Notes: generated from the sequence alone by a model not told the origin. A stretch of 60,000 bases of DNA from Lineus longissimus (GCF_910592395.1 NC_088313.1:2670501-2730500); one strand, 5' to 3'; shown: positions 32,076 through 45,700, counted from the stretch's first letter. A program made the numbers and translations.

Positions 32076-35000
32076 ATATGTAAAGTCAAGGACTTAGTGA
32101 GCTCCCCTTTAGGTCGGGGGAGCCCGCCCGAACCCCCCTACGATAGCGTAACGTTTTTACCCAGTACAATGGAGGGGAAACCCCCCAACCCCCCCAAACC
32201 CCCCATGTTGGGACCATCCATAGTTCCTTCCGACACATTTTTGTTTTGGTAATGTAATACATTGTGATTGTCCTTATTCACGGGAATCGGGTGTTTCCAG
32301 TGATATACGACACAAATTGGTTGTCCTCATGCATTCACTTTGGAAACGCATTTTAAAATAGATGTTACGTCCTGTTAATGGGGCACGTCATCATCGCGTA
32401 CATTTGGGAAAAACTCACTAACGAGACCGGAGCAGACGGCTGAAAGTAGTTTAATTATTGGCCGCTAGGGTATAGAATGTCGCTCACCCGAATTTTTCAC
32501 GCAACTATAGCTAAAAAGAGCTAGTTTTAGTTTGTGATTCATTTTGATACTTCAGATTTGGGCAGTAGACCAATATAACTTCGTCATCAGTGTGGTTATA
32601 AGCAGAAAAAACGTATTTGTTTTTCTTAAAGTGCCTTTTTTGGGCGTGTGCGTTGGATTTTTTTGTTTATGTCACGTGACCTCTACCATGTCGACACAAA
32701 ATTGAAATAAACCACCCTTTTCTGTCATTATTTAGGACAGAATATTTCCCTTATAAAAATATAAATATAATTGGCCAATTTCTTAAGCATATGTAGCGAA
32801 TTCCCATGAAGATTTAAATTAGATGTTCCTTAACCTTTTACAACTGGTCGGACTTATTAATTGAGCGCCATTGTGAAAAACCAAAAAAAAATGTTTGTAG
32901 GATATAAAATAGTTACTCTCTCTCTTTATTTCTCATCATTATATACTCCCGCACACGCGTGTATCGTAAGAGCCCCTCCTAAAGGGGGGCTTAATATGTA
33001 AAGTCAAGGACTTGGTGAGCCCCCTTTAGGTCGGGGGAGCACCCCCGAACCCCCCTACGATAGCGTAACGTTTTTACCCAGTACAATGGAGGGGAAACCC
33101 CCCAACCCCCCCAAACCCCCCATGTTGGGACCATCCATAGTTCCTTCCGACACATTTTTGTTTTGGTAATGTAATACATTGTGATTGTCCTTATTCACGG
33201 GAGTCGGGTGTTTCCAGTGATATACGACACAAATTGGTTGTCCTCATGCATTCACTTTGGAAACGCATTTTAAAATAGATGTTACGTCCTGTTAATGGGG
33301 CACGTCATCATCGCGTACATTTGGGAAAAACTCACTAACGAGACCGGAGCAGACGGCTGAAAGTAGTTTAATTATTGGCCGCTAGGGTATAGAATGTCGC
33401 TCACCCGAATTTTTCACGCAACTATAGCTAAAAAGAGCTAGTTTTAGTTTGTGATTCATTTTGATACTTCAGATTTGGGCAGTAGACCAATATAACTTCG
33501 TCATCAGTGTGGTTATAAGCAGTAAAAACGTATTTGTTTTTCTTAAAGTGCCTTTTTTGGGCGTGTGCGTTGGATTTTTTTGTTTATGTCACGTGACCCC
33601 GACCATGTCGACACAAAATTGAAATAAACCACCCTTTTCTGTCATTATTTAGGACAGAATATTTCCCTTATAAAAATATAAATATAATTGACCAATTTCT
33701 TAAGCATATGTAGCGAATTCCCATGAAGATTTAAATTAGATGTTCCTTAACCTTTTACAACTGGTCTGACTTATTAATTGAGCGCCATTGTGAAAAACCA
33801 AAAAAAAATGTTTGTAGGATATAAAATAGTTACTCTCTCTCTTTATTTTTCATCATTATATACTCCCGCACACGCGTGTATCGTAAGAGCCCCTCCTAAA
33901 GGGGGGCTTAATATGTAAAGTCAAGGACTTGGTGAGCCCCCTTTAGGTCGGGGGAGCACCCCCGAACCCCCCTACGATAGCGTAACGTTTTTACCCAGTA
34001 CAATGGAGGGGAAACCCCCCAACCCCCCAAACCCCCCATGTTGGGACCATCCATAGTTCCTTCCGACACATTTTTGTTTTGGTAATGTAATACATTGTGA
34101 TTGTCCTTATTCACGGGAGTCGGGTGTTTCCAGTGATATACGACACAAATTGGTTGTCCTCATGCATTCACTTTGGAAACGCATTTTAAAATAGATGTTA
34201 CGTCCTGTTAATGGGGCACGTCATCATCGCGTACATTTGGGAAAAACTCACTAACGAGACCGGAGCAGACGGCTGAAAGTAGTTTAATTATTGGCCGCTA
34301 GGGTGCAGAATGTCGCTCACCCGAATTTTTCACGCAACTATAGCTAAAAAGAGCTAGTTCTAGTTTGTGATTCATTTTGATACTTCAGATTTGGGCAGTA
34401 GACCAATATAACTTCGTCATCAGTGTGGTTATAAGCAGGAAAAACGTATTTGTTTTTCTTAAAGTGTCTTTTTTGGACGTGTGTGTTGGATTGTTTTGTT
34501 TATGTCACGTGACCTCTACCATGTCGACACAAAATTGAAATAAACCACCCTTTTCTGTCATTATTTAGGACAGAATATTTCCCTTATAAAAATATAAATA
34601 TAATAAGCCAATTTCTTAAGCATATGTAGCGAATTCCCATGAAGATTTAAATTAGATGTTCTTTAACCTGTTAAAACTGGTCTGATATATTAATTGAGCG
34701 CCATTTTGAAAAACCAAAAAAAAATGTTTGTAGGATATAAAATAGTTACTCTCTCTCTTTATTTCTCATCATTATATACTCCCGCACACGCGTGTATCTT
34801 AAGAGCCCCTCCTAAAGGGGGGCTTAATATGTAAAGTCAAGGACTTGGTGAGCCCCCTTTAGGTCGGGGGAGCACCCCCGAACCCCCCTACGATAGCGTA
34901 ACGTTTTTACCCAGTACAATGGAGGGGAACCCCCTTCCCCCAAACCCCCCATGTTGGGACCATCCATAGTTCCTTCCGACACATTTTTGTTTTGGTAATG

Positions 35001-35685
35001 TAATACATTGTGATTGTCCTTATTCACATGAATCGGGCGTTTCCAGTGATATACGACACAAATGGGTTGTCCTCATGCATTCACTTTGGAAACGCATTTT
35101 AAAATAGATGTCACGTCCTGTTAATGGGGCACGTCATCATCGCGTACATTTGGGAAAAACTCCCTAACGAGACCGGAGCAGACAGCTGAAAGTAGTTTAA
35201 TAATTGGCCGCTCAGGTGCAGTATGTCGCTCACCCGAATTTTTCACGCAACTGTAGCCAAATAGAGCTAGTTCTAGTTTGTGATTCAGTATCATTTTGAT
35301 ACTTCAGATTTGGGCAGTAGACATATATATCTTAGTCGTCAGTGTGGTTTTAAGCAGGGAAATCGTATTACTTTTCCTTAAAGTGCCTTTTTTGGACGGG
35401 TGTGTGCGATTGTTTTGTTTATGTCACGTGACCACGACCATGTCGACACAAAATTGATATAAAACCACCATTTTCTGTCATTATTTAGGACGGATATTTC
35501 CCTCATAAAAATATAAATATAATTGGCCAATTTCTTAGGCATATGTAGCGAATTCCCATGAATATTTATTTTGAAAAACCAAAAAAAATTGTTTGTAGGA
35601 TATACAATAGTTACTCTCGTTATTTCTCATCATTATACTCCCGCACACGCGTGTATCTTAAGAGCCCCTCCTAAGAAGGGGGGCT
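32076..35685 (+). mobile_element. Four head-to-tail copies of a 0.92-kb TA-flanked element
   Basis: Copies at 32076-32991, 32994-33908, 33911-34824 and 34827-35685 are separated by single TA dinucleotides. Each begins ATATGTAAAGTCAAGGACTT and ends in a hairpin AGCCCCTCCTAAAGGGGGGCT. Internally there is a G/C-run block (CGGGGGAGCACCCCCGAACC), a TCACGTGAC palindrome and a CTCTCTCT tract. The AGCCCCCTTTAGG word lies at one end and, inverted, about 24 bp inside the other. No transposase is present; the short frames over the G/C runs are not credible genes. Confidence 0.88.
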
Positions 35686-35796
35686 TATGAACTGTTTATA
35701 AGCGGATTGACACGTAGAAATATTTTCGAGAAACAAACGAGGATTACGGATCACCAACTGCTTTAGTCTTTTTTAGGTATCCATATTTACATTATA

Positions 35797-37590
35797 AGCC
35801 CCTCTTTAGGAGGGGCTCTTAAGATACACGCGTGTGCGGGAGTATAATGATGAGAAATAATGAGAGTAACTATTGTATATCCTACAAACAATTTTTTTTG
35901 GTTTTTCAAAATGGCGCTGAATTAACTCCGTTTAGTTTACGATTTCTCCGCGATCTTCCGGTGGTGGTTGCTATCCCATTGGTTGAAATTAATTCAAATC
36001 TTCATATAGGAATTCGCTACATATGTCTAAGAAATTGGCCAATTATATTTATATTTTTATAAGGGGAATATTCCGTCTTAAATAATGACAGAAAATGGTG
36101 GTTTATTTCAATTTTGTGTCGACATGGTCGAGGTCACGTGACATAAACAAAACAATCCAACGCACACGTCCAAAAAAGACACTTTAAGAAAAAACAAATA
36201 CGTTTTTCCTGCTTATAACCACACTGATGACGAAGTTATATTGGTCTACTGCCCAAATCTGAAGCATCAAAATGAATCACAAACTATAGAACTAGCTCTA
36301 TTTGGCTATAGTTGCGTGAAAAATTCGGGTGAGCGGGGTACATTCTGCACCCTAGCGGCCAATAAGTAAACTACTTTCAGCCGTCTGCTCCGGTCTCGTT
36401 AGGGAGTTTTTCCCTACGCGATGATGACGTGCCCCATTAACAGGACGTAACATCTATTTTAAAATGCGTTTCCAAAGTGAATGCATGAGGACAACCCATT
36501 TGTGTCGTATATCACTGGAAACGCCCGATTCCCGTGAATAAGGACAATCACAATGGGTGATTTCAAAGTCAGTTTTTAGATTTAGTTTTAAAACTAAATG
36601 GAACACTAAAACCCTTGATTAAGCCAGCATTGAAATGAAGCGGGTTTTAGTTTCATCCTATTTCAAAGTTGGTGTTTGTTGGTTTTAGCATTATGTCCGG
36701 TTTTAGCTAGTTAAAACTAAGGGATGGTTTTAGTGTCAAAAACTAACACCTGGACTAAAACTAAAACTCTCCACAACACCAGAAATGAAATCAGTTCTGG
36801 TGTTAGTTTTGACACTCAGATTTAGCATTATCCTATTTCAAATTAGGTTTTAGTTTCACACTGAAACCAATTGGAACACCAAGGTCTGATCTTAATCCCA
36901 GCTCGGTGTTATATTTGGAAGATTTGTAGTGCATTTTGTATTACCAATAAAACTAACACCTTAGGCATTAACACCAAGTGGATTACAAAGTTGGTGTTGG
37001 TGTTAAGAAAAAAAAAATCATGTTGTTCGTACCATTTAAAGAAGTAGTTGCTGGTATTTTGAACGCTGATGGGAATGATGATGGACGTGAAAGAAGACGA
37101 CCAAATTTATATAGATCGGAAGCGGTTACAATAGGGAAACAACAGTAACAACGACAACAACATGCATGTTTGGTTTTTCCAAGGTTTTATCTCTGTCGAT
37201 CTTGGTGTTAGTTTTACCTGCACTGCAGAATAAAACTTCTTCTTAGTTTCAGCCCAGGTTTTAGGTGTTTAGATAAAACCAGGTGTTGGTGTGAAACTAA
37301 AACCTCGAATTGGTCTTATCCAGACATAGGTTTTTAGGGGTAGAAATTAAGAATAAAACTGACACTAACAACCAACACAAAATCCAAAACCAACTTTGAA
37401 ATCACCCAATGTATTACATTACCAAAACAAAAATGTGTCGGAAGGAACTATGGATGGTCCCAACATAGGGGGCTGGGGGGGGGGGGGTTCCCCTCCATTG
37501 TACTGGGTAAAAACGTCACGCTATCGTAGGGGGGTTCGGGGGTGCTCCCCCGACCTAAAGTGGGGTCACCAAGTCCTTGACTTTACATAT
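35797..37590 (-). mobile_element. Reversed 0.92-kb element with nested MITE
   Basis: Begins AGCCCCTCTTTAGG after TA (35795-35796) and ends CTTTACATAT before TA (37591-37592). It is split at 36551-36555 (CAATG) by the MITE at 36556-37406. Confidence 0.85.
36556..37406. mobile_element. 851-bp MITE rich in GGTTTTAGT words
   Basis: Terminal inverted repeats GGTGATTTCAAAGT and ACTTTGAAATCACC are flanked by CAATG on both sides (36551-36555, 37407-37411). Because the neighbouring bases are also complementary, a 3-bp AAT duplication with a longer TIR is equally possible. The interior is packed with TTTTAGTT / AACTAAAA words in both orientations. No coding frame. Confidence 0.82.
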
Positions 37591-37702
37591 TATGTTAGTA
37601 CCTGCAATCATTATATACTGCATTTAAATTGGTAGTTATTTGTCATCTAAGAGTTTACAGTTGGTGACAAGTGCGAGCCTCAAACCAAGGGATTGTGGCT
37701 GA

Positions 37703-37786
37703 TATACAACAGTTACGCTCATTATTTCTCATCATTATACTCCCGCACACGCGTGTATCTTAAGAGACCCTCCTAAGAAGGGGGCT
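37703..37786 (+). mobile_element. Truncated end of the 0.92-kb element
   Basis: Only the last roughly 85 bp (from ACAACAGTTACGCTCATT to the AGCCCC-type hairpin end) follow the captured GBP piece. It then gives way to TA and an inverted 11-bp piece of the native target. Confidence 0.75.
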
Positions 37787-37801
37787 TATAAACAGTTCAT
37801 A

Positions 37802-38725
37802 AGCCCCCTTCTTAGGAGGGTCTCTTAAGATACACGCGTGTACGGGAGTATAATGATGAGAAATAACGAGAGTAACTATTGTATATCCTACGAACAATTT
37901 TTTTTGGTTTTTTAAAATGGCGCTGAATTAACTCCGTTTAGTTTACGATTTCTCCGCGATCTTCCGGTGGTGGTTGCTATCCCATTGGTTGAAATTAATT
38001 TAAATCTTCATGGGAATTCGCTACATTATATGCCTAAGAAATTGACCAATTATATTTATATTTTTATTAGGGAAATATCCGTCCTAAATAATGACAGAAA
38101 AGGCTGGTTTATTTCAATTTTGTGTCGACATGGTCGAGGTAACGTGACATAAACAAAACAATCGCACACACCCGTCCAAAAACGGCACTTTAAGAAAAAC
38201 AAATACGTTTTTCCTGCTTAAAACCACACTGACGACTAAGTTATTTTGGTCTACTACCCAAATCTGAAGTATCAAAGTGAACAACAAACTAGAACTAGCT
38301 CTATTTAGCAAAAGTTGCGTGAAAAATTTGGGTGAGCGACATACTGCACCCTAGCGGCCAATAATTAAACTACTTTCAGCCGTCTGCTCCGGTCTCGTTA
38401 GGGAGTTTTTCCCAAATGTACGCGATGATGACGTGCCCCATTAACAGGACGTAACATCTATTTTAAAATGCGTTTCCAAAGTGAATGCATGAGGACAACC
38501 CATTTGTGTCGTATATCACTGGAAACGCCCGATTCCCTTAAATAAGGACAATCACAATGTATTACATTACCAAAACAAAAATGTGTCGGAAGGAACTTTG
38601 GATGGTCCCAACATGGGGGGGTTGGGGGGGGGTGTACTGGGTAAACATGTTACGCTATCATAGGGGGGTTCGGGGGTGCTCCCCCGACCTAAAGGGGGGC
38701 TCACCAAGTCCTTGACTTTACATAT
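37802..38725 (-). mobile_element. Reversed 0.92-kb element copy
   Basis: Starts AGCCCCCTTCTTAGG after TA (37800-37801) and ends ACATAT before TA (38726-38727). It matches the tandem units in reverse orientation. Confidence 0.85.
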
Positions 38726-38738
38726 TATATATTTACTA

Positions 38739-39656
38739 AGCCCCCCTTCTTAGGAGGGTCTCTTAAGATACACGCGTGTGCGGGAGTATAATGATGAGAA
38801 ATAACGAGAGTAACTATTGTATATCCTACAAACAATTTTGTTTTGTTTTTTCAAAATGGCGCTGAATTAATAAATCAGACCAGTTGTAGCAGGTTAAAGA
38901 ACATCTAATTTAAATCTTCATGGGAATTCGCTACATATGCCTAAGAAATTGGCTTATTATATTTATATTTTTATTAGGGAAATATTCCGTCCTAAATAAT
39001 GACAGAAAAGGGTGGTTTATTTCAATTTTGTGTCGACATGGTCGAGGTCACGTGACATAAACAAAACAATCGCACACACCCGTCCAAAAAGGCACTTTAA
39101 GAAAAACAAATACGTTTTCCCTGCTTAAAACCACACTGACGACTAAGTTACATGCATATTGGTCTACTGCCCAAATCTGAAGTATCAAAATGAATCACAA
39201 ACTAGAACTAGCTCTATTTAGCTATAGTTGCGTGAAAAATTCGGGTGAGCGACATACTGCACCCTAGCGGCCAATAATTAAACTACTTTCAGCCGTCTGC
39301 TCCGGTCTCGTTAGGGAGTTTTTCCCAAATGTACGCGATGATGACGTGCCCCATTAACAGGACGTAACATCTATTTTAAAATGCGTTTCCAAAGTGAATG
39401 CATGAGGACAACCCATTTGTGTCGTATATCACTGGAAACGCCCGATTCCCGTGAATAAGGACAATCACAATGTATTACATTACCAAAACAAAAATGTGTC
39501 GGAAGGAACTATGGATGGTCCCAACATGGGGGGTTTGGGGGGTTTTTGGGGGGGTTTCCCCTCCATTGTACTGGGTAAAAACGTTACGCTATCGTAGGGG
39601 ATCGGGGGTGCTCCCCGACCTAAAGGGGGGCTCACCAAGTCCTTGACTTTACATAT
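38739..39656 (-). mobile_element. Reversed 0.92-kb element copy next to GBP exon 1
   Basis: Starts after TA (38737-38738) and ends ACATAT before TA (39657-39658). It lies about 120 bp upstream of the right GBP start codon. Any upstream promoter of that gene is therefore displaced or replaced relative to the left copy. Confidence 0.85.
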
Positions 39657-39780
39657 TACACTGTAGCTTCCAACAAGGTCAAACCAAAGGCTATGGGAAC
39701 TTGGATCTGACAATAATGCCCCGATCGGCCTCCCTATGACGTCATCTAATTTGTTATTTCGACTTGTATATTGCTTTTCC

Positions 39781-42700
39781 ATGGACAGTGCTTCGTCATT
39801 CCAGTCCCAAACAATCTTCAATGGTGCCAAGAATTTCATTAAAACCGAGAGGGATCCTGACGGAAAATATCTGCCGGCGTTGAATAAGGAGGTGCTTGAT
39901 GAATTAAAGCAAGTCACTCAGAAACTTGTGGTCGTTTCGGCTGTTGGAGCTTACAGAACTGGCAAATCCTATTTACTGAATAGGTTGTCCGAAGTGGCTA
40001 AGGGGCCAAGTTAGTATATGTTAGGCATATATTAGTGGTTTAATATTTAAAGAAATTTAAAAGATAATTATCTCATCAAAATGATAATTATGACGAAATA
40101 TCATGTAGACTGTAATACTTGGTAATTCGTACGCTTTGTTGTATATACAGGTTATCCTTGCCTATAACGTCTTTGGGTGACATGGCAATGAGGCTCGATG
40201 GGGGTACATAATAGTGGTTCTTGAATAATCATATGTAACCGAGCAAGACGAGGCCTAGAGGGCGGAGTTTACTACGAAGATTTCTTGAGTATTCACACCC
40301 ACTCCTGATAATACCCCTTTGTGGGTGGGCCTAATTAAATGTATGGTACATCTTCAGTTGTACAAGAAGGTATAGAAGACGTTATAGGCAAAGATAACCT
40401 GTATGTGGGTATGGTGGCTTTGGGGTGGGGGCAAAGCACAACGATTTTTCAGTGCGCCTCTCTCCAAGAAGCAACTAACTAATTTTAACCCTCCTATCAA
40501 ATGGGTGTAGGAGGTCCTTACCTAGAGAAAAAGGAAATTAAGTGCCAAAAATATGTGTTTTCCGGACATTTCTTGATTTCAAACTATACGGAATCTTTTA
40601 CATTGTTTGAGTGGAGTTTTCTCAAAATGTAATATTTGCTGATTGGTCACATCCTGAAATCATCGACGGATTGACACGTAGAAATACTTTCGAGAAACAA
40701 ACGAGGATTACGGATCACCAACTGCTTTAGTCTTTTTTAGGTATCCATATTTACATTATATGTTAGTACCTGCAATCATTATATACTGCATTTAAATTGG
40801 TAATTATTTTTCATCTAAGAGTTTACAGTTGGTCACAAGTGCGAGCCTCAAACCAAGGGATCGTGGCTGATGATAATTGATCATCCAAGCTTACCTGACT
40901 GCAAGCTTGCTCTGCTGGACACAGAAGGCGTCGGCGATACGAAAAAGGTAGCGTGATGTATATTTTTCAACGTGTTTAAAGCCCATTGCCCTTAGTATTG
41001 AGCGAGGAAGAGAGCTGAACAGATCCTCGTAGAAGATAGAGATTATAAGTCCCAATAAATCCTAGTCTGGTCAAAAACGAAATGCTGTATTTCATCGGAA
41101 ACTTCAAAGTCTTAAAGGGACAATATAGGCAGCAGATAGGTAGGCAAGATAAAGTTATACGAAGTCGCCAATAGAGGTCTCCCACATCTCACATTACGTC
41201 GAAATGATTCACGCTTGTACGAGGAATATATTTAGTGCTGAGTCTGACGACATGACCAGGGGCCCTTACTGTGTATACTAGTCACTCGAAGATGACCAAA
41301 TTAGCCCCACACTCCTGCGTATAGTTCCCCTTTAAGTACCTGAAACTTCCTACCATGTCAGAATCGGACAAAGCATGGCAAAGAAGGATCGAGCCATTTG
41401 AAGTCATTAGATTGTTCAGATGATCAGCTCATATGCATATAATATAAATAGAGTACACATTCCGATTGCATTTAGCATTGCGATTGCATTTAGATAGTCA
41501 AAATAAGTGTATATATGTTTAGGGTGACACGCAACGTGACGCGATGTTTTTTGTTCTTACCTGCCTTCTGTCCGACACCATGATCTACAATGGATTAAAG
41601 GCAATTGACGAAGTTGCATTTGAGAAGCTGAAGTATCCTTTCTGAATCATTAGACCATTTATTTAGACCCTTCTTAGCTTTTAATTCTACAGAGTGAATT
41701 GTTTTTCTTGTGCAGAAATACTATGAATGGACTGGCGACATACCCGTTAGGGCTGCAAGAAACCACTTACATTTGTTTCTAATACTGCTTAAGATGAGCA
41801 TTGGGCCATATCTTTTGATTTCAGTGATCAGACAAAGTCACACGTCATAGGAGGCGGTACGTTTATTATGTACTATAACGTTTTTATCCCTTCCTTAACT
41901 TCGCCTATCTTTACTGCTGAAATGTCGAAGTATTTAGTTTCGAAAGCAAAGAAAGAAGGAGATGATGACAACTTCCATAAGTTCTTCCCAGAGTTGGTAT
42001 ACGTCGTTAGAGATTGCCACATTGACCTGGAAGAGAACGGGAGGGAAATCACGGCAGACGAGTACTTCGAGAGTGCCTTGACTGTTGATAACAATGATGA
42101 CAAGACAGGAGAGAGGGCGAAGACACGGAATTCAATCAAGAAGTACTTTCCGCGAAGGAAATGTTTCACCTTGGATGTACCAGCAGCCAAAAGGAGTGTA
42201 TTGTCAAAGATGGACACTGTTGCCGATGATCAACTGAATGAGGACTTCATCGAAACCATGGATAAATTGCTTCAGTACATCTTATCTGAGAGCAAGTCCA
42301 AGGTGTTGCAGAATGGAAGACGAATAAATGGCCGTCGTAAGTTAGCCGTGACGAATGAAACATTCATTTAGAATTAAAACAGACACTATGACTTGCATAA
42401 AAAAATCCGATCACAAGTTGAGACATTGATGAGCTCAAGTAATGGTTTTGATACTAAATTCATCAACGGTTTTAATACTAGTATTATAATTCTGGATAAA
42501 ACTGGAAAATGACCATGCGTATTCCCCCTGATTTCAGGGCAGTTTTCACATGTGGTCATCATCAAAATATCACCAAGCATTTATTCATAATGCCAATTTA
42601 GAAAATGTCTAACATATTTTCCGATAATAAAGAAAAGAAACTAAAAGTGTACATACTTAACATGAAATGTAATCATCTGAGGGAGATGGTGCCTTGTTTT

Positions 42701-45700
42701 GCCTTGACCAAAAAAGTGACAGGTTTGTCTTCTTTACATCCCAATAATGGTCTATTAAATGTTTTTTACATGTAAATTGCTACGTCTTAAAAAGTCTGCT
42801 TTAGGTACGAAAGGGTTTTAGTCATTGGGATGATCAAAACAATGCTTCGTTTTGTTGATTTTGTTGATTTTGTTCATTTTTCAGAGGTAGCCATGTTGGT
42901 CGAGACTTACGTCAACGCCTACCGTAACAAAGATGTTCCAAATATCTCCTCGGCGCTGGAAAACCTAAAGGCAGAGGAAAACAGGAGAGCGCTTGAACTA
43001 GCCGAATCGATATACGGCCCAGCTATGGATGGTTTTAAACACGAAATGCCAACTGAGTCAATGGACGACGTTGAAGATGAGCACAAAGCCATATTGAAAA
43101 AGATATCAGCGCGGATATATGCAGATGTTATACTCGAGGACGATGAAGAGTTCATCAAAGTACTTGAGGTATGGCAATCTAAAAAAATGTCCCAGTCATT
43201 GGCGAGTATTATGTGGTTTAAAAGCACGCTGAGTCGTGAAAGTTGGTAGTTTCAGAATACTAGTGTATAAGGAACAAGCCGAGGGGGTCTGGCTTGTGAA
43301 ATCAAATGGGAGAACTTCATCAGCATGCCGGTAGAAAATGAACACGTTCTTTGGCAAAATGACAGACGGTCAGAACCTCATATATCATCGATGTTATAGT
43401 TATGGGATAATGCACAAGAAGACATTGTAAATTTTCAGGAAAAAAACCATGAAATTCATCAGATCCTTTCCCTCTTTCAGAAATTGCAGATTTTAAGGAA
43501 TGGTTGTTGTAATGCCTAGACCACAAGGAGTGACACATATTAGTGTATTTCTCTATAAACGCAAGTTTAAATTTCTCACTGAACTCCCTAACAGTGGTAA
43601 AAGTGACCCAAACCCTGATTTAAATGTATCTGAGATGATATTTCAGAAAATTCAGATTTTGGTGAGAAATTTCACCCCTCACCCTCGAATTTCTGTCGGC
43701 TTTTCCCAAAATTTAACATGATTTTTTTCTTTTCTTCACGTTCCCTATGACGTAACTTGCTTCTTTTGCTTCAGGAAACTCTCAACGCGAAGAAAATATT
43801 CTACATCGAAGAAAACGAACGTCTGTCGAAGGAGAAGTGTGATACTAAACTCCAGGCTTTTAATGAACAGCTACAGGCCAAGAAGGTCAATGAGTACAAT
43901 CGTCCTGGGGGTTACGAGGAATACCGTGCTGACATGAGCAACTTGAAAGACAAGTACAGACAGACGAGTGGATTGGGCGTCATGGTAAGTCGATGTACAA
44001 TGATTGTTGTATGTGTATAGACAACCGTAGATCTGCTATGACCTTAAAAACACTCCTCAAAGAATAGGAGACTTGATAAAGCTGGAACTATTCGACAGAT
44101 ATCCGCCAACTGGGGTCCTCTCTAGAATATTTTGAAATTTAAGAGCTAACCATGCATTTTCCTGGTATCTCAGAATAAGAATCCAGTTCTTTCTAAGTCT
44201 GAAGTGTTGGGAAGATTTCGCTTGTAAGTTGACCTCGTGCAAATGTAACCCTGAATATGACCAGTGTTAAGATCATGCCAAGCATGTGTAATGCCCCACA
44301 AAACTTCTTCTTTCAGAAAGAAAAAAAATTGTTAGAATTCCTGAAGGAGAAGGCTGAAGAAGACGTTATGCTGGCCATGGACAATGCACTCACTGAAAAC
44401 GAGAGGCAGCTCGAAGGTGGGTAGGAGGGTGTATTATGAAGTCGTGCAGGCTGGCAAAAACTAATGAAATACGTCAGCTGATTTCTCAGTGTGTAAATAA
44501 ATCTTTATTAAAGACCTCTATGATAATTATGAGCAATACAAAGTACATATTGACCACCTAGGTTTTTGCATCTTATCAAGATATAAAATATTGCCTGCAT
44601 TTAAAAAGGGAATATAAGACAATGTGGTTCACGAATGTACAAAGTATAGAAATATGGGTCAATAATGGCATTGCTTTAGCACGTTCGGTCAGTTTAATAA
44701 GATCCAAAAGGCACACGCCACTGAATGACCCATTGCATAAGGTATCAAATGATGTTTTACTCGTTTTATTGACAACACGTTCATTACTTAATAGAGCAAA
44801 CGCGGAAGACCGAGCAAGCCGAAAGAGAAAAGGAAGGACTTGAAATGCAACGAATTGAAGAAGAAAAGAGGAATGCCGAATTATTGGAAGACAGACAAAA
44901 ACGAAATGAAGAAATGATGTCCGATATGAGGCGCGATATGAAAGACGAGGTAGAGAAGAGGCTCCAAATGGAAGAGGAATACACTAGAATGAAGGAGCAA
45001 ATGGTATGTATGCATTCTTCCACGTATATCGCAGGGACCATAGAAACGAGTTCTTTGCTGAAAACACCTTGTATTAAAACTAATGACTATGTTGACTGTA
45101 TTTAGGTATTTTTCACCCATTAGCATATTGATATTTGCTTAGGTACATGTAATTGGACACTGAACCATGTTCACTGGCTAGTTTCCATGAAAATAGGATA
45201 TTGCGAATTTTGATGTGCAGTTGTAATTTTGATTTATATCATGGAGGATAAAGCTAAATGCTTGAAAAGTTGTGCAAAAACCTCGAAGCTCAAAAGCCTT
45301 TATTTCTAAGAGTGTACTGTCAGTCACATTACGTCGATGATTTCACGAAGAGACCATTCAGCGAATTTTTCATTTTGAGAAAGATTCCGGCGTAGAGTTT
45401 GAATAAATCTGTGCATGAAAGAGTATAATGGCACGAAATGTATGAATAAAGCACGAGGGTAAAGAGTTATAGAATAGACATTGGCTTTGAATATCACCAT
45501 GGTAATCGGTGTGTAAGTAGACATGGCTAGTACGACTCAGATGGCGCTGATATCTCATTCTCAGAAAAATTGCAGACTGGTCACGAATGGTTTGTCAACG
45601 TACGAGTATTCTGGTATCATTCTTTCTTCCAGAACATGCAGGAGAAACAGGCGGTTGATTTCAAGCAGACTGCCGAATTGAAAAAAGATATGGAGGGCCC

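Larger units (their letters stand above)
35700..37702 (+). pseudogene. Captured GBP intron 1/exon 2 fragment, interrupted
   Basis: 35700-35796 plus 37593-37702 reproduce the right GBP gene's 40668-40866, including the exon 2 acceptor and about 43 bases of exon 2. Between them lies a reversed copy of the 0.92-kb element (35797-37590) flanked by TA, which itself contains a MITE. The native intron is uninterrupted. The fragment shares some bases with each GBP copy, so its parent is mixed or ancestral. Confidence 0.85.

Noticed and set aside
32991-35027. Repeated 60-70-codon frames in each 0.92-kb element copy
   Set aside because: They run through G/C homopolymer blocks, are not longer than chance, and have no domain. 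The frame length varies with homopolymer length.
32076-35685. Helitron identity for the 0.92-kb elements
   Set aside because: There is a 3' hairpin and possible lack of TIRs, but the ends are not TC...CTRR, the insertion is at TA rather than between A and T, and no Rep/helicase is present. Left unclassified.
41716-41824. An extra GBP exon after the acceptor at 41715
   Set aside because: A good acceptor exists, but every joined frame gives unrelated residues and stops. Skipping directly from 41632 to 41825 keeps the frame in both twins.
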